Below the pieces are notes generated by a model. It made no database searches. It was not told the origin of the DNA and saw only the letters and a program-made list of their open reading frames with translations. From positions 1,178,001 to 1,242,000 of the forward strand of contig NC_016630.1 of NCBI RefSeq assembly GCF_000163895.2: 64,000 nt of DNA, in the 5' to 3' direction. This DNA comes from Filifactor alocis ATCC 35896. GTDB taxonomy: Bacteria > Bacillota > Clostridia > Peptostreptococcales > Filifactoraceae. The position numbers and the translations under genes are program-made. This document shows, in pieces, positions 1 to 8,816 of this stretch (positions are counted from its first letter, which is position 1; every line of letters begins with the position of its first letter).

Positions 1-64
1 TCGTTTTTCCGACTCCTGTTGGTCCCGAAATCATAATTACCTTGTTCAAGTTTATCACACTCAT
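1..64 (-). CDS. miaA: tRNA dimethylallyltransferase, N-terminal fragment (cut by window edge)
   Basis: Only the first 21 codons are inside the window. They contain a P-loop of the form GPTGVGKT, typical of MiaA, which transfers a dimethylallyl group to A37 of tRNAs reading UNN codons. The ATG at 64-62 lies about 20 bp after the mutL stop codon. The order miaB-mutS-mutL-miaA is common in Clostridia and supports the call. MiaA makes the i6A substrate that MiaB, three genes upstream in the same run, then methylthiolates. The assignment rests on the P-loop and the context, because the rest of the protein is not visible. Confidence 0.75.
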   Translation of the reverse strand, partial: MSVINLNKVIMISGPTGVGKT

Positions 65-84
65 TTTTCTTAAACTTACATCGC

Positions 85-2118
85 TTAAGCATTCACTCGC
101 TTAAACATCTTTTCCAAGTCGTATTTTTTCACTTCGATAAATACCGGTCGTCCATGAGGACAGGTATACTTATTGTCACACTGATTCAAATCCTTTAACA
201 ACGCTTCTACTTCTGTATCCATAATGCGATCATTTGCTTTAATTGCTGCTCTGCAAGCCTTTGTGGCTACTTTATCAATAAATTCCTCATAGTTTTCGAG
301 ATTTTTATTTTCTTGCAACAGTTCAATAATTTCGTACATAAATTGTTCGCCCTGTGTTTCCTGAAAGAAAACAGGTACTCCGCGAATCACAATCACTTTT
401 TCTCCCAAAAAATCAAAATCAAATCCTAATTTTTGGATTTCATCACGATACATTTCTACCAAAGTTGCATCTTCATAAGATAGCTCAAGTAAAATCGGAT
501 TCAGCAATTGTTGAGAGGAAAGCTCATCTTTATGCAACAAGACCATATATCGTTCAAACAATACTCTCTCATGCGCCGCATGTTGATCAATTAAATACAT
601 TCGTTCCTCTTTTGTCATAATGAGATACGTAGAAAAAACTCTACCTACATAATGCAATTGTTCATAATTTAGAATGTCTTCTTCTTTTTCTTGTGTTTGT
701 AAAAAATTCTGAACAACCGGTTCTGATATTTCTTTTCCCCTCTCCGCTACGGTGGATTCTTTCGCTCTGTTTTTCTCTCTATAACATTCAACTTCACGAT
801 AACCGTTCTCTGATTCCTGCACTTCATTAGCCATCATCCTATTTTCTTCTACAGAAAGTTTTTTTCTCACATCTGATACTTTTTCATAAGATATTTTTTT
901 ATCGAACACTTTTGACTCAAATTCTTTTGTATCAGATTCATTTGGAAATAATATTTTTTCAAAAGGAATTGTTGCATCTTTCTTTTCAAAGGAAAATACT
1001 GCAACTTCTTGTGATTCTCCCGACTCTTTTTCTTCTGTGACAGAAATCGGAACTTGAACTTTCACCGGAGGCTCTACTGTTTTTTCTTCACGAACAAAAC
1101 TTCCCTTCGGAATCAAATGATTGCTTTTTTGGAATAAAGCATCGCGAACAAAAGCGTACACCTTGTCTTCCAACCTCAATTCGGAGTCATATTTCACATT
1201 CAATTTATTCGGATGGACATTAAAATCTATCTGTGCCGGATTCAAATCAATGAACAGCACACAAGATGGAAATTTACCGATTGGAATGGTTCCCTTGTAC
1301 GCATCTTCCATCGCTCTTGCAACAGAGATATCTTCGACATACCGTCTGTTAAAAAAGAAATTTTGCATTCTTCGATTTGTTTGATACATGCTGGTCTTTG
1401 ACAAATAGCCATATAAGGTCACTTCTTGTTCAAAATTTCTCTTTGCGTAAAACATCTGCTCAATTGCATTTTTGCCATAGATAGAACGAATTGCATTTTC
1501 CAATGTTCCGTCTCCTACAGTAGATACGATAACCTTGTTATTGCTAATCAATTTAAATCGTATGGAAGGATTTCCCATTGCCAAACGACACACAATCTGG
1601 TTGATTGCCATAGCTTCTGCTGGAGAAGATTTCATAAATTTCTTTCTTGCCGGAACATTAAAGAACAAATCCTCTATCACCAATGTAGTTCCTTGAGAAA
1701 GTCCTATTTTTTCTGTCGAAATATATTTTCCGCCCTCTACAAAAACACGACTTCCCCATTCTTCATCAGATGTTTTTGTCATCAAAGTTGTTTTCGATAC
1801 TGCACATATTGAAGATAATGCCTCTCCACGAAACCCACAAGTCTGTAAGTTCTCCAAATCTTCAATTTTTTGAATCTTGCTTGTAGAATGTCTCAAAAAT
1901 ACTTTACTCAATTCTGCATGAGGGATTCCGACACCATCATCGGATACTCTGATGTACTGTTTTCCACCATCTTTAATTTCTATCACAATATTTTTTGCAT
2001 TTGCATCAATTGAGTTCTCCACCAACTCTTTGATAACGGAAGACGGTCTTTCCACAACCTCTCCCGCTGCGATTTTACCGATTGTGAACTCATCTAAAAT
2101 AAAAATTTCTTGTCCCAA
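85..2118 (-). CDS. mutL: DNA mismatch repair protein MutL (endonuclease type)
   Basis: MutL couples mismatch recognition by MutS to strand incision. The N-terminal GHKL ATPase shows ELVENSIDA (31-39), DDGVGI (60-65) and GFRGEAL (95-101). A low-complexity charged linker spans about 340-490. The C-terminal domain carries the metal-dependent nuclease motif DQHAAHERVLFE (511-522), ACRAAIK (621-627) and CPHGRP (653-658), so this is the nicking MutL of bacteria without MutH. Its 677 residues are normal for the family. It starts 41 bp after the mutS stop and is probably co-transcribed with mutS. Confidence 0.97.
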   Translation of the reverse strand: MGQEIFILDEFTIGKIAAGEVVERPSSVIKELVENSIDANAKNIVIEIKDGGKQYIRVSDDGVGIPHAELSKVFLRHSTSKIQKIEDLENLQTCGFRGEALSSICAVSKTTLMTKTSDEEWGSRVFVEGGKYISTEKIGLSQGTTLVIEDLFFNVPARKKFMKSSPAEAMAINQIVCRLAMGNPSIRFKLISNNKVIVSTVGDGTLENAIRSIYGKNAIEQMFYAKRNFEQEVTLYGYLSKTSMYQTNRRMQNFFFNRRYVEDISVARAMEDAYKGTIPIGKFPSCVLFIDLNPAQIDFNVHPNKLNVKYDSELRLEDKVYAFVRDALFQKSNHLIPKGSFVREEKTVEPPVKVQVPISVTEEKESGESQEVAVFSFEKKDATIPFEKILFPNESDTKEFESKVFDKKISYEKVSDVRKKLSVEENRMMANEVQESENGYREVECYREKNRAKESTVAERGKEISEPVVQNFLQTQEKEEDILNYEQLHYVGRVFSTYLIMTKEERMYLIDQHAAHERVLFERYMVLLHKDELSSQQLLNPILLELSYEDATLVEMYRDEIQKLGFDFDFLGEKVIVIRGVPVFFQETQGEQFMYEIIELLQENKNLENYEEFIDKVATKACRAAIKANDRIMDTEVEALLKDLNQCDNKYTCPHGRPVFIEVKKYDLEKMFKRVNA

Positions 2119-2159
2119 AAAATCCTCCTCTCTATAACAGCATCACTTTAGAAACAGCG

Positions 2160-4772
2160 TTACTTTAGAAGTTTTTCTTTGATTTTATGAATCACCAACA
2201 GTGCCTCTAACGGAGTCAATGTATCTGTATTGATACCTTCCAATTCATTGATAATCTCTCGATGTTTTAAGTTCTTAATATCGGATTCTTTCGATTCCTC
2301 TACGAAAACATCTTCCCCTATTTCTCTACTCCATTCCTGTTTTTGACTTTGTAGCTGATTCAACTTATGTTCTGCAAGCGACAACACTTCTTTGGGCAAG
2401 TGTGCCAACTTCGCAACATGAATTCCATAACTTTTATCCGCTTTCCCTTGTACCAACTTTCTTAAAAACAACACTTCTTCTTTCTTTTCCTCTACCGCTA
2501 CACAATAATTGACAACATTGTCGAACCGTTCAGCAATATCTGTTATTTCATGATAGTGGGTAGAAAACAGAGTCATACATTGAATCTTGCGACAAATAAA
2601 AGCAACAATCGCCCATGCGATACTCATTCCGTCATAGGTACTTGTTCCTCGACCGACTTCATCCAAAATGACTAGGCTGTGTTCTGTCGCATGTTCCAAA
2701 ATATGAGATACTTCGTTCATTTCTACCATAAATGTACTCTGTCCTTGTGATAAATCATCTGCTGCTCCCACACGGGTATAAATCGCATCCAACAAAGGAA
2801 TATCTCCAGACTTTGCCGGAATATAACAACCGATATGAGCCATAATACAAATCAGTGCAACTTGCCTCATATAAGTAGATTTTCCACCCATATTCGGACC
2901 TGTAATAATCATAAAATTTTTGTCTTTCAATAAATTCGTATCATTCGGCACAAAAATTTGTTCTTCCACCAAACGTTCCACAACCGGATGTCTACCATCT
3001 GCAATCTCAAGACGCTTTTCCTTATTGATGGACGGTTTCACATAATCATTTTGATAACTTGTTTCCGCAAGAGAAAGCAATGCATCCAACGAACCTATTT
3101 TATCTGCAGTTGTCTGGATTCTAAAAACGGCATGTTTCACTTGTGTCTTCACTTCAGCATACAACTCGTTTTGTAAATCTAATGCCCTCTGTCTGGATGT
3201 CAAAATCTTTATTTCCAATTCTTTCAATTCCTGATTGATATACCTCTCACAGTTGGCAAGAGTTTGCTTTCTCACATAGCTTTCAGGAAGTTCGCCTGAT
3301 TTTAGTGCCGCGTGAGTAATTTCAATATAGTAACCGAACACTTTATTGTATCCGATTTTCAAAGTCTTGAATCCGGTCGAAGCTCTCTCCTGTAATTCCA
3401 TTTGAGATAAAATCGAAGCAGCATTTTTTTCAATACTTCTCATCTCGTCCAACTCTTTGGAATATCCTTCCCGAATCACTTCGCCATCCTTAATTGTTCC
3501 GATAGGTCTATCTGAAATAGAATCATCAAGCAAATGATAAATATCCTCTAACGTGTCCATCTGTTCAAATATTTGAATCAACAATTTTTTGTCCGATAGC
3601 TCGATTTTTTCTCTCAAGTTCGGCAAATCATACAACGATTCTTTCAAATTCAACAAATCTCTTACTGTAACAGTATCATAGCTGATTTTTGCACAAATTC
3701 TCTCCATATCATATACAGAGTCCAGATACTCCCTCAAATCCTCTCTCAAACTGTAATCAGAGATACATTCTTCAACAATATCTAACCTCTGTTCAATTTC
3801 CTTTTTATCTCGAAGAGGATGTTCAATCCATTTTCGAAGCATTCTTGCACCCATTGAAGTTTTCGTTTTATCCAAAACACCGAACAAAGAATATTTTTTA
3901 TTTTTTTGAAGAAAACTCTCCATAAGCTCCAAATTAGAAATAGAAGAATAATCTAAATGCAAATATTTATCCTGATAAATCCAATGAATGGAATTCAAGT
4001 TATTTGCAACCGTCTTTTGTGTGTATTGAATATAGGACAACAAAATACGAATTGACAAACGAACATCCGTATTTTGTTGTTCTAAAAGGTGTTGTGTTCT
4101 TAAATATTCTTCAGAAAAAAACTCTATTTCCACTTCTTTTGAAATCAACTCCGAAGCGTTCACACACACATGATGATTTTGTACAAATAATCTTATCTGT
4201 CTTGCCAGTTTCTCTTTTCCGTTCAAAAAATTGATAAACACACTGTTTCCTATCAGCTCGGAAGGAGAAATTTTGTAGAATATATCCGCAAAATCAAAAT
4301 AGGATACTTTGGAAACATTCAAATCTCCTGTTGAAACATCCACATAAGCGAGAGCAAACTCTTTGTGATCATTAGAAAGATAAACAGACAAAATATAATT
4401 GTTTCGAAATGATTGAATCACACTCTCATCAATAAATGTCCCCGGTGTAATAATCTTCGTAACTTCCCTTTTGACCAACCCTTTTGTCTCTTTGGGATCT
4501 TCCATCTGCTCGCAAATTGCAACCTTTTTTCCTGCTTGAATCAATTTTTGAATATAAGAATCACAACTATGGAAAGGGATTCCACACATCGGCGCTTTTT
4601 CTTCCAATCCGCAGGAGCGTCCCGTCAAGGCAATCTCTAATATTTTCGATGCCTCTTTTGCATCTTCAAAAAACATTTCATAAAAGTCACCCAGGCGGAA
4701 AAATAATATCGCATCAGGATGTTGTTCTTTTATCAAAAAATACTGTTCCATCATCGGAGTTAGTTTTGCCAA
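2160..4772 (-). CDS. mutS: DNA mismatch repair protein MutS
   Basis: MutS binds base mismatches and small loops as a dimer and recruits MutL. The mismatch-binding motif GDFYEMF sits at residues 28-34, with the intercalating Phe30 and Glu32. The C-terminal ATPase has Walker A GPNMGGKST, the Walker B and D-loop region DEVGRGTSTYDG, and a final helix-turn-helix dimerisation segment. At 870 residues it is full length, and no frame disruption is seen. It lies between miaB and mutL in the conserved clostridial repair and tRNA-modification run. Confidence 0.97.
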   Translation of the reverse strand: MAKLTPMMEQYFLIKEQHPDAILFFRLGDFYEMFFEDAKEASKILEIALTGRSCGLEEKAPMCGIPFHSCDSYIQKLIQAGKKVAICEQMEDPKETKGLVKREVTKIITPGTFIDESVIQSFRNNYILSVYLSNDHKEFALAYVDVSTGDLNVSKVSYFDFADIFYKISPSELIGNSVFINFLNGKEKLARQIRLFVQNHHVCVNASELISKEVEIEFFSEEYLRTQHLLEQQNTDVRLSIRILLSYIQYTQKTVANNLNSIHWIYQDKYLHLDYSSISNLELMESFLQKNKKYSLFGVLDKTKTSMGARMLRKWIEHPLRDKKEIEQRLDIVEECISDYSLREDLREYLDSVYDMERICAKISYDTVTVRDLLNLKESLYDLPNLREKIELSDKKLLIQIFEQMDTLEDIYHLLDDSISDRPIGTIKDGEVIREGYSKELDEMRSIEKNAASILSQMELQERASTGFKTLKIGYNKVFGYYIEITHAALKSGELPESYVRKQTLANCERYINQELKELEIKILTSRQRALDLQNELYAEVKTQVKHAVFRIQTTADKIGSLDALLSLAETSYQNDYVKPSINKEKRLEIADGRHPVVERLVEEQIFVPNDTNLLKDKNFMIITGPNMGGKSTYMRQVALICIMAHIGCYIPAKSGDIPLLDAIYTRVGAADDLSQGQSTFMVEMNEVSHILEHATEHSLVILDEVGRGTSTYDGMSIAWAIVAFICRKIQCMTLFSTHYHEITDIAERFDNVVNYCVAVEEKKEEVLFLRKLVQGKADKSYGIHVAKLAHLPKEVLSLAEHKLNQLQSQKQEWSREIGEDVFVEESKESDIKNLKHREIINELEGINTDTLTPLEALLVIHKIKEKLLK

Positions 4773-4809
4773 TCGTCACTTCCCACCTTCCCGGTTGATA
4801 CCATGCAAT

Positions 4810-6261
4810 CTATCCCAATACTTCCTCATCCGAAACCATCTCTCCGTTCAATGAAAATGATTTGGGATTCGTAATCTTCACATGCACAATTTTGCCAATC
4901 CAATCTCCCTCCGGACGGTCAAAATTTACCAACTTGTTTTCTCTTGTTCTTCCCGTCAATTTTGTTTCATCTCGCTTGCTTACGGATTCTACCAATACTT
5001 CTACAACCTTTCCTGCATAAGCATGATTTTTTTCAGCAGCAATCCGATTAACAGGCTCCAACAATCTTTGGAATCGTTCTTTTTTTACCTCTTCAGGAAC
5101 TTGGTCTTCCATTTTTTCAGCGGGTGTTCCTTTACGAACGGAATACAAAAATGTAAACGCCGAATCATACTGTACTCTTTCTACCACTTCCATCGTTTCT
5201 AAGAAATCCTCTTCCGTCTCACCCGGAAAACCGACCATAATATCGGTAGTAAACCCGATATTCGGAATCTTCGCTCTCAATTTATCCACCAAAAGATAGT
5301 AATCTTCTTTACTATAGTGTCGATTCATCTTTTTCAACAGTCTCGTACTGCCGGATTGAATCGGCAAATGCAAGCTTTCACAAACTTTCGGCAATTCTGC
5401 CATGGCATCAATCAACTCATCCGACAAGTCTTTCGGGTGTGAACTCATAAAACGAATTCGTTCAATTCCATCAATATCATTCACATCTCGCAACAAGTCT
5501 GCAAAAGTATAATTTTGCTCCAAAGTCTTTCCGTAGGAGTTTACATTTTGTCCTAATAATGTAATCTCTTTAATTCCCTCGTTTGCTAAAAATCTAATTT
5601 CATCCAAAATATCCTTCGGCTCTCTACTGCGTTCTCTTCCTCTGGTATAAGGAACAATACAGTAAGTGCAGAAATTATTGCATCCGTACATAATATTGAC
5701 AAAAGATTTTACATCAAATTTTCTTGTAGTAGGTAATCCTTCGATAATCTGACCGTCGATATCCCAAACATCAATCAACTGTCCGGCGTTACTCGTCAAC
5801 TGTTGATATAACATTTCCGGAAATTGATAAATATTATGTGTACCGAACACAATATCCACATGACTGTATTTTTTCTTGAGTTCTTCCACAACATGAGGTT
5901 GTTGCATCATACAACCACATACGCCGATAATCATATCGTCACGATTTTCTTTGATATGTTTTAACAAACTTAAATTTCCGTATACTTTAAGCTCAGCATT
6001 TTCACGAATTGCACAAGTATTATATAATATCACATCTGCATCTTCTTCTCTGTCTGTCAGCTCATAACCCATATATTCAAACATACCCGATAAATTTTCA
6101 CTATCGTGTTCATTCATTTGGCAACCCCAAGTTGTAATCATATACTTAGGTTTTTTATCATGATACTTTTCTGTATTTTGTACCTTTATCATATCAGCAT
6201 ACTGTTGCTGTTTTTTTACTGCATCTTCTGAAACTGTCTCAATTAATCCTCTCTTAGACAT
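4810..6261 (-). CDS. miaB: tRNA-2-methylthio-N6-dimethylallyladenosine synthase
   Basis: This radical-SAM methylthiotransferase converts i6A37 to ms2i6A37 in tRNA. The N-terminal UPF0004 domain supplies three cysteines for the auxiliary cluster (C47, C83, C117). The radical-SAM motif CxxxCxxC is at C194, C198 and C201. A C-terminal TRAM RNA-binding domain covers roughly 405-475. The first 40 residues are a charged extension, as in other clostridial MiaB proteins. It is the first gene of the run miaB-mutS-mutL-miaA and shares a pathway with the last one. Confidence 0.96.
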   Translation of the reverse strand: MSKRGLIETVSEDAVKKQQQYADMIKVQNTEKYHDKKPKYMITTWGCQMNEHDSENLSGMFEYMGYELTDREEDADVILYNTCAIRENAELKVYGNLSLLKHIKENRDDMIIGVCGCMMQQPHVVEELKKKYSHVDIVFGTHNIYQFPEMLYQQLTSNAGQLIDVWDIDGQIIEGLPTTRKFDVKSFVNIMYGCNNFCTYCIVPYTRGRERSREPKDILDEIRFLANEGIKEITLLGQNVNSYGKTLEQNYTFADLLRDVNDIDGIERIRFMSSHPKDLSDELIDAMAELPKVCESLHLPIQSGSTRLLKKMNRHYSKEDYYLLVDKLRAKIPNIGFTTDIMVGFPGETEEDFLETMEVVERVQYDSAFTFLYSVRKGTPAEKMEDQVPEEVKKERFQRLLEPVNRIAAEKNHAYAGKVVEVLVESVSKRDETKLTGRTRENKLVNFDRPEGDWIGKIVHVKITNPKSFSLNGEMVSDEEVLG

Positions 6262-6505
6262 GAAAATCCCCTCTCTATTTATTAAAATAATATTATATCA
6301 CAAATAGGAGTGTTATTCAAAAATCAGAATCATATTTGTTGATACAAAATTGCTAAAATTTTTTCACAATATTACTCCATCTTTCATCTTCCGAATCAAT
6401 GTTTCCAAATTTAATTTCATCACACCACAACCATTCCGGAACAGTTCATATCATCAACTACTCTATAACGACTGACATCTTTGTCAAACTAAAACTTTTC
6501 CAGTG

Positions 6506-6539
6506 TTTCCAATCAATACTACTTCAAACTGATTGGAAA
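6506..6539. repeat. Perfect 10-bp inverted repeat downstream of the S66 peptidase gene
   Basis: TTTCCAATCA (6506-6515) pairs with TGATTGGAAA (6530-6539) around a 14-nt loop, just beyond the stop of the minus-strand peptidase gene. No T-run follows on either strand, so it is not a classical intrinsic terminator. It could be a 3'-end stabiliser or a decayed terminator. Confidence 0.4.
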
Positions 6540-6550
6540 TACAGACCAAT

Positions 6551-7585
6551 CTATTCAAACAAGATTGTTTGTCGCTCTGAATCAACTTTAGCATGAATCC
6601 CAAACGGAATAATACATCGAGGTGTGGAATGCCCGATATTGATATTACATAAAAGAGAAAGTTTCTGATTAGAAATTTCTTCCAACATTATTTTTTTGTA
6701 ATCTTCGTAATACATTTCATTTTGCGGTTTACCCACCAAAACTCCGGATACAACATCAAAAATTCCATATCTCTCTAATGCACAAATCATCTCTCTAAAA
6801 AGAGCCGGTTCTGGTCTTTCTTCACTCGTTTCTAACAAAAGAATCTTATCTTTCCACTCTTCCAAAGAAGGGAAGATTTCATATTTTCGGCATAGCTCTA
6901 CCGTATCATCATATCTTGAATTGTCAAAAAAATTATAGAAAATAGATTCTAAACAACCGCCTAAAATTTGTCCTTCAAACGTTTTGTTTCCTCGAATCAG
7001 TTCAAACCCTTGGTTTGCAAAAGAAGGCATAGAAACGCCAACTCCTTTTTCACTAAAATCTTCTCTCTCTTCATACCATACTTCGCTTGGAGTAATTCTT
7101 TTGACAGTTCCTGTTGTAATCAACTCTTCAAAATATTTTTTTGTATAGGGTAACATTTCAGAAGAGATTTCACATACATCGGATAGAAATGATTGCCCGT
7201 AAAAAGTGATTATACCCAGTTTATGAAGCATAAAATGATTGACGGTTGTATCTGAAAATCCTAAAAATATCTTTTGATTTACTACTCTTTCAAGCTGATG
7301 ATCCTCAAAAAGATAAGGTAACAGACGATAAGTATCATCTCCTCCTATTGCACATAAAATCATATCAATCGAATCATCTTCAAACGCATCAATCAAATCT
7401 TTTGCTCGTGATTCAGGATGGTTTTGTAAATAATCCAATCCCTTGAGTGCGTGAGGCATCAAAACAATTTCTACTCCATAGTCTTGCAAACGCTTCAAAC
7501 CAATCTCCAACTCATGACGGATAAAATCCTCTCCGAGTATCCCTTTTGATAAACTGACAATTCCTAATTTTTTGACTTTCATCAC
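6551..7585 (-). CDS. S66 family peptidase (LD-carboxypeptidase / MccF-like)
   Basis: Family S66 contains murein tetrapeptide LD-carboxypeptidases (LdcA) and MccF, which detoxifies microcin-C-like adenylates. The nucleophile is probably Ser111 in GFSD (109-112). E252 in ILLLETSEE and His319 in NIGHSTPR fit the rest of the triad; the Glu-His spacing of 67 matches what I recall for the family. The end (IPFG near 326-329) is also typical. The start MMKVKKLGIVSLS is the usual N-terminal beta strand. It stands alone between the miaB run and a divergent gene. Whether the substrate is peptidoglycan or a toxic nucleotide peptide cannot be told from sequence. Confidence 0.82.
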   Translation of the reverse strand: MMKVKKLGIVSLSKGILGEDFIRHELEIGLKRLQDYGVEIVLMPHALKGLDYLQNHPESRAKDLIDAFEDDSIDMILCAIGGDDTYRLLPYLFEDHQLERVVNQKIFLGFSDTTVNHFMLHKLGIITFYGQSFLSDVCEISSEMLPYTKKYFEELITTGTVKRITPSEVWYEEREDFSEKGVGVSMPSFANQGFELIRGNKTFEGQILGGCLESIFYNFFDNSRYDDTVELCRKYEIFPSLEEWKDKILLLETSEERPEPALFREMICALERYGIFDVVSGVLVGKPQNEMYYEDYKKIMLEEISNQKLSLLCNINIGHSTPRCIIPFGIHAKVDSERQTILFE

Positions 7586-7805
7586 GATTCCCTCTCTTTC
7601 TGAAAATAATTTGTCTCAGTGTCAGAGTGACTAAATTACAGTTTTGATTCTGATTTTTCATCATTCAGAATTTTTGTATCTGCTGAAACTTACTCTATAC
7701 TTTACTTACATTCCTTAAATGATGTCATTATATCACATTTCAACTATTTTTATTCTGCTTACAAAACTGATTTTTTGATAATTTTCTTTTTTGTAACGTG
7801 AGATA

Positions 7806-7832
7806 TTGACAAAAAAGAAAAAATAATATAAT
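7806..7832 (+). promoter_or_regulatory. Candidate sigma-A promoter for the DUF134-NifX gene
   Basis: TTGACA at 7806-7811 and TATAAT at 7827-7832 are both consensus but only 15 bp apart. A second TATAAT lies at 7834-7839. Transcription from the first box would begin near 7839, only a few bases before the ATG at 7846, so that ATG would be almost leaderless. Confidence 0.5.
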
Positions 7833-7838
7833 TTATAA

Positions 7839-7852
7839 TTGACATATGTCAA
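7839..7852. promoter_or_regulatory. Perfect 14-bp palindrome over the first ATG of the DUF134 gene
   Basis: TTGACATATGTCAA is a perfect dyad centred between 7845 and 7846, directly downstream of the -10 boxes and covering the upstream ATG. Its position suits an operator, possibly for the encoded DNA-binding protein itself. That role is inference. Confidence 0.4.
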
Positions 7853-8622
7853 AAACGCAGGAGGTGGTTTCTATTTCCAGACCAATTCGCTGTAGAAAAA
7901 TTTGCCAATATCCTGATTACTGGAATTTTATTCCCGAAGGACATGACGGAGACTCTGTTGTTGAATTAACACTCGATGAACTCGAAACGATTCGTTGGAT
8001 TGATTATGAAGGTCTTAGTCAGTTGGAATGTGCTTCCAGGCTGAATGTTGCCAGAACAACAGTAACTGCTATTTATAACAGAGCGAGAAAAAAAATAGCA
8101 GATTCCATTATCAATGGCAAACAATTAAAAATTTGTGGTGGAAATTATGAGATAGACTGTGATACTCTCTCTACTTCTCAAATGTTACAACAGAAAGGAA
8201 ACAATACTATGAGAATTGCTATTACTTATGAAAACGGACAAGTGTTCCAACATTTCGGACACACAGCTCAATTTATGATGTATGATATCGAAAACAACAC
8301 TATCAAAGATTCAAAAATTTTTGATACACAAGGATCGGGCCATGGTGCTCTTGCTACCTTCCTAAAAAATAACGAAACAGATATTTTGATTTGCGGTGGA
8401 ATCGGCAGTGGTGCAGTAAACGCTTTGGAAGAAGCAAAAATTAAACTTTATGCCGGAGTTTCCGGAGATGTAGAAAAAACCGTTCAAGCTTTTTTAGACG
8501 GAAAATTAGTCGCAAACTCTTCAGCTAATTGCAATCATCATGATGAACACGAACACGGACATCATAGTTGTACAGATCATCACAGAAACCATGAATGCGG
8601 CCACGGAAGTTGTCATCACTAA
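7846..8622 (+). CDS. DUF134 helix-turn-helix protein fused to a NifX/NifB-type domain, with His-rich tail
   Basis: Residues about 10-100 are a DUF134 domain with a sigma-70 region-4-like helix-turn-helix. From about residue 122 a dinitrogenase iron-molybdenum cofactor (NifX/NifB C-terminal) type domain begins, with FQHFGHTAQF and ICGGIGSGA. The last 30 residues are rich in His and Cys and probably bind metal. The start is uncertain. The ATG at 7846 has no ribosome-binding site and overlaps the palindrome, whereas AGGAGG at 7859-7864 is ideally placed for an in-frame ATT at 7873, which would give the usual short DUF134 N-terminus. An internal AAAGGA (8194-8199) before ATG 8209 could yield the NifX-type domain alone. 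The function is unknown; a metal- or redox-responsive regulator is plausible. Confidence 0.8.
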   Translation: MSKTQEVVSISRPIRCRKICQYPDYWNFIPEGHDGDSVVELTLDELETIRWIDYEGLSQLECASRLNVARTTVTAIYNRARKKIADSIINGKQLKICGGNYEIDCDTLSTSQMLQQKGNNTMRIAITYENGQVFQHFGHTAQFMMYDIENNTIKDSKIFDTQGSGHGALATFLKNNETDILICGGIGSGAVNALEEAKIKLYAGVSGDVEKTVQAFLDGKLVANSSANCNHHDEHEHGHHSCTDHHRNHECGHGSCHH

Positions 8623-8656
8623 ACTTCTATTTGATAAATAATCTTTCATCTTTTTT

Positions 8657-8704
8657 ACCGATAATCAAAATGATGCATTTCAACTTTTTGATTATCGGTA
8701 TTTT
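8657..8704 (+). terminator. Intrinsic terminator after the DUF134-NifX gene
   Basis: A 14-bp stem, ACCGATAATCAAAA (8657-8670) with the pairing arm 8686-8699, is followed by a run of T ending near 8705. The preceding T-run at 8651-8656 would let it also act on the minus strand. Confidence 0.8.
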
Positions 8705-8766
8705 TGTCTGAATCTTATTCTAACTCATGGAATATCTCAATAAAAGACTCACAATTCCCTGCGATA

Positions 8767-8775
8767 TGATATAAT
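8767..8775 (+). promoter_or_regulatory. Extended -10 promoter element upstream of rqcH
   Basis: TGATATAAT is a consensus extended -10 (TGn plus TATAAT at 8770-8775). No good -35 is seen 17 bp upstream. It lies 42 bp before the rqcH start, which is preceded by a GAGGA ribosome-binding site. Confidence 0.45.
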
Positions 8776-8816
8776 ATGTGGGTAAAATCAACATGATATA
8801 GAAACGAGGAATAAAC

